Program-made: the position numbers and the translations under genes
Shown: positions 1 through 11,125 of the stretch, in pieces
Position numbering within the stretch: position 1 is the stretch's first letter
Layout of the letters: each line of letters begins with the position of its first letter
Notes under the pieces: generated by a model
Told to the model about the DNA's origin: nothing
Seen by the model: only the letters and a program-made list of their open reading frames with translations
The model's database searches: none
Assembly (NCBI GenBank): GCA_904063045.1
Contig: CAJFCJ010000131.1
Span: 1 to 31,861, forward strand
Length of the DNA stretch: 31,861 bases
Origin: Dimorphilus gyrociliatus
Lineage: Eukaryota > Annelida > Polychaeta > Dinophilidae
Direction of reading: 5' to 3'

Positions 1-498
1 TTTTAGAGAAGGTACTTTTGTTATGGCTATTCTTGCACCATCATTCCTCAACAATACTTTATCATCAACATTGAATATTTTGGAGGAATCAAATTCTTGT
101 TCTTTCTTTCTCTGTATTGTTCTTTTGCCATAATTGATTTACAAATGCAGTAGCCCAATTGTTCTAATTGTTGTTGGTGACTGAATACAAATAGGGCAAT
201 GGACTCTGTAGAAGGTATGTTCATAGTCACATCTATTAATGTTCTTGTTTTGATACCAAAGAGAAGTTCTTGTGGGGGCACATCTGTACTCCCTACTGGT
301 GATTGATTCAAAAAAGCTTGTATCAATGGTAGGTTTGCAACCCAATTATCTACATTTTCTTCCAAAACCAATTTGTTGATTTCACTTCTTACCTCTCTGT
401 TTCTTCTTTCTACTAGTTCATTACTTTGACTTCTATAAGCAGTAGGTTTGAATTTTATTAATACATATGAAACTCCAAAATCTGATCATTGAAACAAC
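1..498 (-). pseudogene. Ty3/gypsy integrase C-terminal fragment
   Basis: Minus-strand translation closely matches the integrase end of the intact element at 30.8-31.3 kb. Shared stretches include AYRSQSN.LVERRNRE around 455-395 (around the catalytic Glu), NWVANLPLIQAFLNQSPVGS and IMAKEQYRERKN. The frame is open from about 480 down to 48, then stops and drifts before the window edge, so the GPY/F module seen in the intact copy is not readable here. Similarity begins near 498 and no protease, RT or RNase H precedes it, so this is a broken fragment of a related element that continues off the left edge. Established: retroelement integrases insert element DNA. Inference: this copy is inactive. Confidence 0.9.
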
Positions 499-721
499 AA
501 TAACAACAACAGACACATCTATTGTTCCATTGTCCAGCGTACTTGGTCAAGTAGACAAATGAAATGTCAGTATTTCAGTACTTTTCCAATAAAATGTATT
601 GAAGAAATATCAGAATACAACTGCCAGTTCAGCAAAATAATCAATTTGATAGATAAAAGTTAGGACATTTTCAAGTTTCCTTCAATGTATGGACTATTGT
701 CCATAAAATATAAATTATTTA

Positions 722-1790
722 TCATAAGTGTAAGTTTGTCAAATTCGCCCATCCTAACCCATCGAAAATAGCATTGATTATTGAATGTTCCATTAAAAGA
801 TTGCCTAATGAAATTGTATTTGCGTTAGATTCATTTGAAATTGTAATTGTTTCAATAGGCCTCTTTGAATATTCAAAATATGAGCTGATTAATAGGGGTG
901 GAGAGGCACTTAAGCTTTGGTTGAACAAACCATGACAACTTGAACAGTGCAACAATTGCAAATTACTTAAATTTGCCTTGTAAACTGATCAATTACCTGA
1001 CAATTTTAGCAAATTTCTTTCAAATGTTTGACTTGTTCATCGCCTTAAATCGCAATTATCCACAAATATTTTAATTAAAGTACTTGACATTGATTTAAGC
1101 GATTGGCATACGTCTTTAAACCCATTACCCATTTCTTGATTACCCAATAATTCAATGGTAAGGCAAATCTTGACAAACTTCAAATGTTTCAGCCAAATAT
1201 TTGGTTGAATATCATTTAAATGGTAGTCCTTTAATCTAATTTCTTTTAAAGTTCTCGACGAAGATTGAAGTCCATTGAAAACTTTTAAAAGTCCATTTCC
1301 CATTTCTCTATCTTCGGATAAATCAATAAATTCCAATAAAGAACAAATTTCAAGTGTTTTTCCTAAATATAAATGCTTGCTTATCATTCGAATAACACTG
1401 CCCAATATTAAGTCGTTTTAGAGAAGGAGAAGAGAATGTTAACCCTTCGCAAATAGATTGAAATCCATTTTCCATGTATAAATTCCCAGATAATTGAATG
1501 TCTTCTAAAGAATAGCAAACTTTTAAAGTCTCTCCTAAAAATTCTACTTCCGTTTTAGATAAATTGCATTCATTTAATGCAATAAGTTTCAAAGTGTTTG
1601 AAGATGATTTTAATCCTTTACAAAAAATCATTTGAAATCCATTTCCCATAAATCTATTTCTAGACAAATCAACCTGCTGAATAGATGAACAAAATTCAAA
1701 TTGTCCAAGATATTTAATATTCCTTGAAGTTTGTTCACAATTCACAACAAACATTTCTTTTAATGTCTTCTCAACAGCCTCCCGCAAAGA
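722..1790 (-). pseudogene. Leucine-rich repeat array, ribonuclease-inhibitor-like, frameshifted
   Basis: Three minus-strand open stretches (1787-1350, 1405-1037, 961-722) each encode LRRs with a recurring pattern: a line like VDLSRNRFMGNGF, then C.GL.SSS.TLK.I.L..C.L. The MGNGF/MENGF core appears at least four times at about 55-60 residue spacing, i.e. paired 28-29 residue repeats as in ribonuclease inhibitor or NLR-type LRRs. The first two stretches overlap in different frames near 1400, so one small indel separates them. Another frame change and stops lie at 960-1040. No NACHT, signal peptide or membrane segment is visible upstream. It is either an LRR fragment of a larger gene or a pseudogene. 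Cellular location and partner are unknown. Confidence 0.72.
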
Positions 1791-1850
1791 ATTTTTGTCT
1801 TTTCAATTTTAATTTATACCGATTGAATAAGCTCTAATACAAAATTCCAA

Positions 1851-2269
1851 CTAGATTGCGATGACTATTGTATTCAAAACTACCTAAAGAACGATGGAAA
1901 ACGAGACTGTTTTATAGATATAGATGAGAGCCTGAAAAGAAATGTATTCTTTCCAAATGAAAGTTCGTGCCATTCTTTAAAAACCATCGTAGGAACATTC
2001 AAGAGTGATTCTTGCGTCAGAACTTTCTGCCCATATGGATAATATCCTTGTCAGAGAGATAGTTATTGTATATCTATAGAACAGGTTTGCGATGGTTCAT
2101 TTGATTGTTATTTTATACTAACATTTGAATGCGTATTGTTTCCCAAATGTCATATATTTGCACCTGAGGAATGCAACAAAGAGAGCAGAAAATGCGATAA
2201 TCTTAAATGGATTATTAAATGTTTTAGAATAATTTGTTATAAGACTAGGCTTCTGTCATTTTGTGATTG
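1851..2269 (+). pseudogene. LDL-receptor class A repeat relic
   Basis: The plus-strand frame starting near 1851 reads as the end of one LDLa repeat (DGKRDCFIDIDE) and then most of a second: C..FCPYG, stop, YPCQRDSYCISIEQVCDG.FDC. The second repeat resembles the LDLa repeats of the receptor at 10.2-10.6 kb (PGFYLCYREQYCISIQLICDG). The in-frame TAA is at about 2039-2041, where the relatives have Phe between PG and Y. The acidic SDE end of repeat two is lost. It lies on the opposite strand to the other receptor genes, so it is probably a dispersed receptor-ectodomain relic. No 7TM or LRR part follows. Confidence 0.66.
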
Positions 2270-2661
2270 ATTGCTGAGGAGAGTTGGGGAGGGTTAAGTG
2301 GTAAAGGGATTAGGTGGAAATCCTATACAACTATTAAAAATGCTGACAACAACCTCCATAATTTCTCTTTGTAGTTTATCGATATTAATGTAAGTTGTAT
2401 TTTTCCCAACAGCTCGGCTAATTTGACAAACAAGTCCAACTGCAAGCTATTTATTCTTGTGGTGGACTTTGGCTTAACTAATAATAACAATAATCAATTC
2501 AACTAAACAAGAGTTGATTGTAAATAGAGTCTGTAGGGTAAGAGGTGCATATAAGATATATTAAAATTGTATTTTGTGAAACTGCCAATCAAAAGACGAA
2601 ATGTCATAGTTTGTCTTCATAAAAGTATTCTATTCATTTTCTTTGTTATTCACACTGTCAA
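2270..2661. other. Intergenic, no gene seen
   Basis: AT-rich sequence between the LDLa relic and the last exon of the lectin-like gene. I see no ORF with domain character, no tandem repeat and no strong hairpin. It should contain the 3' end of the lectin-like gene's transcript, but no clear AATAAA is seen on the minus strand just below 2662. Confidence 0.5.
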
Positions 2662-5600
2662 TCAGAAGATGTGTACGTATTTTACGAATTGTCGTAGCAA
2701 ATAATGATTAATTTCAATATAATGATCAGATTTCGAGCAGAGAAAAAGTTGATATTTCGAATACCAGTACTGATCTTCGATCTCAAAAAATCGACATAAA
2801 TCTGTTGAATAATTAGCTCCATTGTTGATTGTGTAGACAGCAATTGGCTCGTCACTCTTTGTAGTCTCTGCCACAACATGGAAGAAGGAATTTGAGGTAC
2901 TAGGTAGATCAGAGATTGGATACGTTAATTTATGAATATTCTCAGAACAGTCGGATTCAACTGGAGAGGAAGAAACAAGAGAGATTTTAATAAAGACTCA
3001 GTTAACAAAATGAAATAAGAGTTGTTCATGTTAATTTTCCATACCTTTTTGTGTTAAAGCTGACACTGCAATGAGATCAATTTCGGAAATTGCTTGATTG
3101 TCTTGCGGTGTAATTACTATATGATATGTTAATAGAAAGTTAAATTTTGCACAAACTGTATGAGACCATAAAAATTCTCCAGATGTTGTCTTAGTCGAAA
3201 AATTTTTATGTAAAAAGTTTAAAACTTTTACCAAAATTCCTTGTTGGGTAGAACTCTGGTGAAAGACTAAAAGCAGGGAAAGTATTAAAGGTTCTACTTT
3301 TAAACAAAAACAAGACTCTACTCATTTTTTGTCTAACCTCTCAAACAAACATGAGTTAGGTGAGTTAGTTTAGTTGCTAACACCAAATCTGTATTTGACT
3401 GCACAGCTAATTTTCCATCATTGTCATTGATATAATAGACACTATCTTGCATCAAATTCAAATCACTAGTTGATAATGTAGCATCGTTCAAAGTTGCCCT
3501 AACCAGCTGTGCTTTAAATGCATTTCCAAGTTCTTAAAGACAAAGAACCAAAGTTAAGATTTTTGAAATCTCTCTGCAAGATTTAATTTCTTCCTTATTT
3601 ATCTACAAACCTTGCGGTTGTCTTGTGTCAATTGGAGAGGCGTACACAAACAATTCCATAAACTCTAATAGCTTTTCTGTATTCCCAGAATCCACTAAAC
3701 TGGTAACTATATATCTACCAGTAAGAATTGGGTCACAGACAACAGGAAAATACTCGAAAGTGAACTGAAAAGTTGCCGATTGACTTTCAATACAAAATTT
3801 ACTGTTTGGATTAAAAATTGTTTCTGGAATATGTTTCACAGCAACGTAAACATTTCTAAATCTTCTTAGCTGGCCTAGATTAAAAGAAAGTTCTCTCTCA
3901 AGGTCTACACTTTCTTCTCATTATGACACTTACTCTGATTGCCATTATATCTCAAGATAAAAATCATCCTATGAATTTTTTGCGTGCTGATAATGTCAAC
4001 TAGGAAATATGGGCTTATGAAACCTCCACCTTCAGCTGAAGATCTCGAAATGAACATTGTATAATAGACTCTGTCAATTCCATTCTCTTTTGAAAGGGCA
4101 TTCCTATGCCCTCCAGTCAGCGTTTTTGTATTTGTCATATCTAACAATTGAAAGGCTTTTGATGGAGAAAAATACATGAGTTTAGTTTGGGGAAAATAAC
4201 TTTTGATTGAAAAAAACACTTGTAGAAGCAGGAGAAAATTTTTACGTATACCTACCCCTTTCGCTATCAATCAACCTTCCTTGAACATTCACATCACAGA
4301 GTGTTAAGGATGTATCTTTTGTAGTTAGTTTTATAGTAAGAAAAGAGCCAACGGCTTCCGTATCGCAGGAATAGCAGTCGTATTGGGTATTATCTGTTGA
4401 AGATGGTCTCTTCACTGGTCCAACAACGTACTTACAAAGGTTCTTGTTATCGTTTGGATAATCTCCAGCAAAAATATTAAACTCTTTCAAATTATCCCCT
4501 TTGTTTTTTGGAATATTGTTAATATGGCGAATTTTTAAATATTTACATTGGATGCAAACAGAAAACATTGACAAAATTGTGGTTTTACCCCAACCCTAAC
4601 CCTAACCTTAACCCTTAGGTGGGAATTGTACTATTCTTGCTAACCAGTTTAGATATCTCAGTTTTGGATGTTTTTTGTCAACTCCATTTATGTTACATTC
4701 TCACTTACATATATCGTCATTGACATTTAGTAGACAGACCTTTGATATGCCATAGATTTTCTCAAGGTCAACAGACCACCAAGATTCGGCCAGAGAATGC
4801 TTGTGTGTTGTTGAGCAATGTTTGGTCTGTAAGAAGAGTATACAATATCAAACGTAAACTATGGGGGATAGGATTGTCTCAAATTTGCATTTTGTCTATT
4901 TAGTCTGAAGCCGACTCGAGTTAATATTTCACTATGTACACATACATTTGTCAGCTCTATTCTACTATAGATAGGTAGTATTAAACTTGTATTGTAGAGT
5001 ACTGATAACACTGATAAGATAAGCAATGCTGTACACATATTTTCGTCAGCTCTATTTCACTATAGATAAGTAGTATTAAACTGGTATTGTAGAGTACTGA
5101 TAACACTTATAGATAAGCAGGAGTGACCTAGATTTGCATAGTGTGGTACATACACAAGGTGCTGCATTCGTTCTATTAAAACATATATAAAAATAGTTAT
5201 TTCCATCATAAACTTGAATATTTCACTGAATGAATTTATAAATTTATCAACTTTAATTGAAATTAATTTAATTGAATGACAAATATGCTTTTGCCATCAA
5301 TTTTAGATTTTATTCATAAATTAGTAGTATTGTATACACAATCCTACTATACATAACATATATATTCATCAGATATCTTCCCTTCTTATATACTGATGCT
5401 AAAATTATTTGAAACCAATTATTACTATTAGAGTAGTAACTAAAAATGGTCAAATATATAATCCTTGTGTTTTCTTGATTATTGGACTTGTCCTATTAAA
5501 ATTGTTACATCTTATGCAACTCTTCAACCTTCGAAATTCAACTATTATTTGGAAGAGGAAAACAATAAGAACATGACCATATTTAGAACTTTTCTTTGTC

Positions 5601-6217
5601 TTAAAAATGTTACTTTTGTTTTTGTGAACATTGAAATTGGTGAACTATCAACTCTTAAAAGAGTATATAAACCCTTAGAAATTAACAGTTGATAGTTCAG
5701 TTCTCTAACTGATAGCTAGTTGTTTAAACTTGCTTATTTAGAACTTGAAACTCGTTTTTACTCAATACATATTCTTTGCACAAAATACTCGTATTTTGTT
5801 GATTAATTTCTACCGAAATTACATTTATTAAACTACTTGTGGACGAACTTGAAAGGTTCTATTTGTTTGAGTACTTTGGTAAATTGGTAAATGATTGGAA
5901 AGGACCAAATCAGTGGTGACGAACCAGAAATTCCTACAATTACTATACAACAAAGTACACACTATATTATCAAAAGTCCAAAAAGTCCAAAGTAAGACAT
6001 AAAAATTAAAGTAGAAACTCTTGGAAAGAATGTAAGTTTTACTTACATCAGCATATGAAACATCAACATCATCGTCATTGGCGTACATGGGTGATGTGGC
6101 GTAAGAATCAGTTCCCATAGTAGAACTTTGAAAAGAGGTTTTTCCTCTTGCTAAATTCAATGCTTGTATTTGATTGATAACTGCAATAACTGTCAATATC
6201 AATGGTAGATACTTCAT
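2662..6217 (-). CDS. Secreted multi-domain fucolectin-like (F5/8-C-like) protein, about 8 exons
   Basis: Hand-built exons, minus strand: 6047-6217, 4709-4826, about 4256-4550, 3934-4140, 3611-3874, 3338-3532, 3045-3239, 2662-2960 (TGA at 2662-2664). ATG is at 6217. The first 20 residues (MKYLPLILTVIAV...) look like a signal peptide. Exons 1-3 form a fucolectin/tachylectin-4/pentraxin-type domain: NLARGKTSFQSS, then WWSVDLEKIYGISKVCLLN, then LKEFNIFAGD and LTLCDVNVQG. Exons 4-5 (YFLVDIISTQKIHRMIF; CDPILTGRYIVTSL) repeat the fold. Exons 6-7 look like a third, more diverged copy. Exon 8 has a C-terminal part I do not recognise. The introns after exons 3-7 are all phase 1 and join in frame. No AG acceptor in the right phase is visible for exon 3. 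Likely extracellular carbohydrate binding, by family. A solo LTR lies in intron 1, antisense to the gene. Confidence 0.75.
4588..4618. repeat. Short telomere-like CCCTAA tract
   Basis: About five imperfect CCCTAA/CCTTAA units sit inside intron 2 of the lectin-like gene. On the gene's strand they read TTAGGG and supply the only nearby AG dinucleotides upstream of exon 3. Confidence 0.8.
4935..5124 (+). repeat. 95-bp tandem duplication at the 5' end of the LTR
   Basis: Two units start TGTACACATA at 4935 and 5030. Each continues through TCAGCTCTATT, TATAGATA, GTAGTATTAAACT and GTATTGTAGAGTACTGATAA. The reverse copy near 16.3 kb has a single unit, so the second unit here may mark the ancestral LTR start. 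Confidence 0.85.
4935..5959 (+). mobile_element. Solo LTR, family B copy 1, with 5-bp target duplication
   Basis: The element starts TGTACACATA and ends CAAAGTACA. CACTA directly flanks both sides (4930-4934 and 5960-5964), a perfect 5-bp target-site duplication. The same sequence occurs in reverse orientation at 15454-16366, with its own duplication. It holds a TATATAA box at 5664-5670 and an ATTAAA poly(A)-like signal at 5827-5832, in the order expected of an LTR. There is no internal coding region, so it is a solo LTR left by recombination. It sits in intron 1 of the lectin-like gene, antisense to it. It is longer than the other copy (1025 against 913 bp), mainly because its first 95 bp are duplicated. 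Confidence 0.88.
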
Positions 6218-6515
6218 TTTGCAGACAAGCGTAGCTACTGTGGAAGAATTTATTGATTTAATTAATATATCTTTCTAAGGCATAAATACATTATGTGTTT
6301 TGGGTGAAATAAAAAATTAATTGTCTTTCATCTGCAAAGGCCATTTTTGTAGTATTTCAAAAACTGAGCATTCATTCTAAAATCATCAAATATTCAGAGT
6401 ACTTTTACATTAGCAATGATAGTTTATTATATAAAGGTTTTAGCATTGTTTTTGAGAGAAAAACAATATTCTCATAGTTCATAAAGAATTAACAGGTGGC
6501 ATTTGGTTACAACAG

Positions 6516-6551
6516 AAGAATCAAGATACTAAATATAGTATCTTGATTCTT
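6516..6551. repeat. Perfect 16-bp inverted repeat (hairpin)
   Basis: Arms AAGAATCAAGATACTA (6516-6531) and its exact complement (6536-6551) flank a 4-nt loop and are followed by TTAAAAAAAAAA. This could be a palindromic end of a small transposon or a structured RNA. No partner or target duplication is visible. Confidence 0.85.
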
Positions 6552-6712
6552 TAAAAAAAAAATGATATGCTTACAATGTTTGATGAAGAAAAAGATTTTG
6601 AAAATGTACTTGCTGTTTCTAAATTTGTCAGTCAATTCTGCAATTATAATAAACCTGAGTAATATATGATTAAGTATATTTTTGGTATTGTATTTTTGAG
6701 GATTTTGTTAAG

Positions 6713-6765
6713 GTTTTTGTTTGGGTAATGGTTTAGGGCCACTCACAAAATCTAATTTTTAATAA
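6713..6765 (-). repeat. Dispersed motif shared with the front of the Penelope-like element
   Basis: On the minus strand this reads TTTTGTGAGTGGCCCTAA, then CCATTACCCAAAC and AAAACC, nearly the same as 16430-16472 on the plus strand. It is probably a relic of the same element family's 5' region. Confidence 0.7.
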
Positions 6766-7962
6766 ACCCTATACATTTTAACTCAGCTCTGTGTATCACA
6801 AACACTAGTCAAGCTCCCAACCATTTACCATTAATAGAAATAGATAAGGAACTAATTTTCAAGCCTTTCGCCATGTCTATTGTATATTGACCACCAGCCA
6901 GAACAAAAAGTCATTTTTCTACCACTTTCACATACAGTGAGGTAACCTTATATGACACTTTTTAGGGCTAGGGCTAGGGTTTTATACCATAGGTATGCAC
7001 TCTCATACTCCCTAGTATGAATGCCTGAAAGGGTGAACTTCATATGGAGAAATCAACTGTTTACTGAACAATGGCAGGATAATCTCTCAGATCGAAACCC
7101 TACATTGTCTATTAGACATAATACAAGGTCCACTCTCCCAGTTTTCCAACTGGGTGAGATATACCTCCACAACTCAGTTAGATTTTTATATTTAAACTAG
7201 ACACCGAGACCTAAGTTCTGATGAATAGTTGAATAACTACCATCTAAAATTCAGGAGATCCCACAATTGAGTAGGATGCAAGGGTGAGAACTTTTTTGTT
7301 TTTTACAATTTAAATTTAACATGTCAGTTGTTTACAGAAAAAAAAACAATATTAAAAATTTGTCACCAAAAACTTGAGTAAAACTTCTTGATAAAAACAG
7401 TAAAAGCATGTGAAATGAAGTCTGTCTTTTTTTTATTAAACAGTTTTGAAGAGAGAAAATGATTTTGATATTGACCAGACTGAAAAAGGGCTGACTATGC
7501 TCTTGAACATTTTCTACTGTATCATTTGTAAATTTTATACAGTCCCGATAAAAAGTCTCAGCCAGGGTTGTTCTCAGAGTGGAAAAAGTGAATTATTTAA
7601 CTAACAGGACTTGCTTAATTATCTTTTTTTGTTTAGAGTGAAGCATAAGACATTTATACAACCGAATTTATAAATAGAATTCATTAAAAAATGTTTCCTG
7701 CTTTACAGTATTTTTTAGTTAAAAAAACAGGGGCATAGAATTTTCAATTATTTATAATACCAAAACTTTTTTTACAAGATTGAGAAGTTTTATCCAACGA
7801 AATAAGTCTGAAAAAAGACAAAATTACTTGTCATTTATTTTTCAAATTTACAAAGAAAGATATCATCCCACCTATATCTTTCTGAGTTTTGTTTTAAGAG
7901 TTCTATTTTTTTGATAACTGTATCTATTAAAACAGAATTGGATTTATCATAGAATTGAATGG

Positions 7963-8597
7963 TGTACATCTTTGGTTATATTTTACATGCTTGAGCTCTA
8001 TTATTTTATGCAACATATACATGTACATCTTAAAACCTATGCAAGAAAATGCTATAACATTGGCCAAACATAAGTCTGATTAGTCAGCTTGAAGGCTCAT
8101 CTTTAATTACCAATAAAGGTTTGGCCAAGTTATAATTTAATTAACTTGCCTAGGGTGTGGCCAAGTTATAATTCAATTAACCTTCCTAAATGTTCAACCT
8201 TGTAACATCCTCTTACTAAAGATAAATATGAACTACACATTTTGGCAACTGTAAAGTGATGATTGGATGTCAGAGACAAACCTCAAAGTATATAAATCCT
8301 CATTATTCTCATTTGGCATGCAGCTTCCATCTGGACCCAAGGACCTGGGAAAATCATCTGGAAACAACCTCCACTGGAACCATCCATCTACTCCTCAACA
8401 TTGGAAGACAGTTTGGTAATTTGGCAACCCGCTTTTACAAACTATCTACTCTGCTATCGAACTCTCATATTGTTACTTGCTTAAGTATTATTATTGCGAA
8501 TAAACCGTTTTAATTTAAACATTTGTTTAAAGGTTCGAGTAGAACCAGTATTGTTATAACTTGCAAACGCATAGATTTTGCCAGCAAGAGCAGTACA
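7963..8597 (+). mobile_element. Solo LTR, family A copy 1, with 4-bp target duplication
   Basis: This 635-bp LTR runs TGTACATC...GCAGTACA, flanked by ATGG at 7959-7962 and at 8598-8601, an exact 4-bp duplication typical of Ty3/gypsy. By eye it differs from the 5' LTR of the element at 26300-26934 at about nine positions. It has TATATAAA at 8289-8296 and AATAAA at 8499-8504. No internal sequence is present, so it arose by LTR-LTR recombination. Its 3' edge lies 18 bp beyond the stop codon that truncates TM7 of the neighbouring receptor. Confidence 0.95.
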
Positions 8598-11125
8598 ATG
8601 GTAATAAAAACACAATTATAAAATGTTTGGTTTGCTGTTTGGGACAATAACTATACAAAAACTCTGAAAGGACTGAAAAGGAAATATCATGAAAAGTGAT
8701 GACTTTTGAATTAATACCCATGTATACAGACTTAAGAGTAATATTGGTATCCAGTGCAAAAAACTTGAGAAAGTTAGGATAACAAATGTTACTTTAAGTT
8801 TCTTCAAGATGGAATCAGTTTTTAAATTGTTTTTACACTTTAACAGAGAATTTCTGATAATAATTATGATATGAAGATTCAATAGTATAATGACAAGACT
8901 TATAATAAACATAGGGACTGCTACTAGTACAAAAAGAGCTCTGCATTTATTGCTACAATTGTTGTTAAAAAGTGCAAAACAAAAAGATGTTTGATCATGA
9001 AAATTCTGGGGAAACAAAGAGAAAAAATTAAGAAAATCTCTTTTTTGTATTCTATACAAATGTTCATTTGTATGCTAACTTCAACAGTAAGTGATAGTAA
9101 ACTTGACACTACTAAACATAATACCACAATAAAAACTGATAATAATAATTGATGTTGAGCGATTAAGGACGTTTTTAAAGGGTTTTTAATTGCTTGATGC
9201 TTTGCTATTGTTGTCATCAGCAAAGTGATTGTTGACGTTGTCAGTGCAAATGTAACTAGAGAGCCCATAGTTTTACAGGATGTTGCCCTTATCCAATATG
9301 ATTCATTCTCAACAAATGTTTGCTCGTAATAAGTGTCAACAACTGCCAAGGTCAAGGTGTAAAATGAAATAAGAAAATCACTTAGACTGATTAAGGAGAA
9401 AAAATATTTAGTGACATTATTCACTGATATAATAAACACCATTGAAATGGAGTTTCCAAGACAACCACAAATTCCATAAAACCAGTAAATCATTTTTTGT
9501 ACTTTTGATGTAAAGAGGTATGAACAAAGTGGATAGGCTATTTGGGGTGTTTGACCTTGACATATTACATTTTCACTATTATACTTTTGAATTAAGCAAC
9601 AAATTTTATTATTGTCAGTTAAAATTTTGTGAATCGTCTTTAGCCTTTTGAAAGCTAGTGATAATTTTTTTAATGGAATTAAAGTATTTTTTACAATTAG
9701 CTGTTGAAAATGATTAAAAGATGAAAGAGACATTGACTCAATTCCTAGAATATGGAAGTTTGTAATAATTAAAATTTCTAAATAGGTCAATGATTTAAAA
9801 TCAGTATTTGAAATAATAAAAATTTTACTAAGTGAAATATTCAATTTTTTTAAATGTTTTGATTGGAAAGTTTTTAAAAATGTCAAACTCTGAATTGGAT
9901 TCATTGAAAGTGTAAAATTCTGAAGAATTTTAAACTTGCAGGCCAAAATGAAATTAGTATCATTTAATTTATTATTAATTAGTGATAAAGATATCAAATT
10001 GGGAAATAATGATTTGAATTTTTAAAATAAATTGAATTTTGGCTAATTGCCAAACTTAATAGTTGAGTTGAATTTTTTAATATATTTGTTGAATGTAAAA
10101 ATTCTCCTGTGATTGTTAATTTTTTTATGAATTCTATATTCTCTTTTCTTATAGTTTCTGGATATTTGTCTTGTTTTCTTGGAGATGATTTGTCAAATTA
10201 CATTCATAGTTATAATTTGATTTACTTGAACAATCTGGATGTTTAAGAATAGAAGTTTGACATAATATTTCATCATGACCGTCCCAACAATCAATAATTC
10301 CATCACACACATGATCTATTGTTAAATATTCCCTACTGGTGTAGCATTTAAAGTAGCCTTCGATTGAAATTTTATCTAGGTCAACAGCAAAACAATTAAA
10401 CACGAAAGGAGCAGAGTTAGTTTTTCCTTTACCGCAGTTGATTTCATCATCTCCCTGAAAGCATTGGCGGATTCCATCGCAAATTAACTGAATAGAAATG
10501 CAATATTGTTCTCTATAGCAAAGATAAAATCCAGGTTGGCAATACGTTCTATTGCAGTATTCTTGATGGCTAAACAGATCAGTAATGGGCTGTCCAATGG
10601 AAGACATATCGTAAAAACAAAAATTATTTTTCCTTTTTGAATAATCATCTTTGCTCTCTTCTTTTCATGGGGTTTTACAGTTAAAGTCCATTTCATATTT
10701 GTATTCTTTATCTAGACAGCTTCTATCACATTCAAATTGATACTTATGATTGCAGTCTAAAAAGCAAAAAAACTAATCACACAGAATATCTCTTCCCTTT
10801 TTATGATGTAAGAGAAAAAGTGCTTAGTTTCAATTTTCAACTGTTTCTCCACTCCTACATTCCCCTCTCTTCTCACTACATCTCCATTTTTTACTGCCAC
10901 GCCTGACTAATAATCCCTTAAGAAATCTCAGCGCTGGTGATCATCAAACCTACTTAATAGTGCTAAAGTAATAGTTTCTCATTTCTCATATTTTAATACT
11001 CACTTTGAGTATATGATTCATTTAATGCTTTGTCACTAAAGCAATTTTCATCACTATAATCGAAACAGTTTCTTGCATTATCACACACTTTATTTCGTTT
11101 TATACACTGTTTGTTGGAACATTTT

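Larger units (their letters stand above)
6218..7962. other. Gene-poor spacer upstream of the lectin-like gene
   Basis: No convincing coding frame on either strand. It contains the lectin-like gene's presumed promoter just above 6217 (no clear TATA box), the hairpin at 6516-6551, a reverse piece shared with the front of the Penelope-like element at 6713-6765, and a degenerate TTAGGG/CTAGGG tract at 6962-6979. The rest is AT-rich with no repeat I can define. Confidence 0.5.

Noticed and set aside
4935-5124. CRISPR-like direct repeats
   Set aside because: Only two adjacent 95-bp units without spacers, inside an LTR of a eukaryotic genome.
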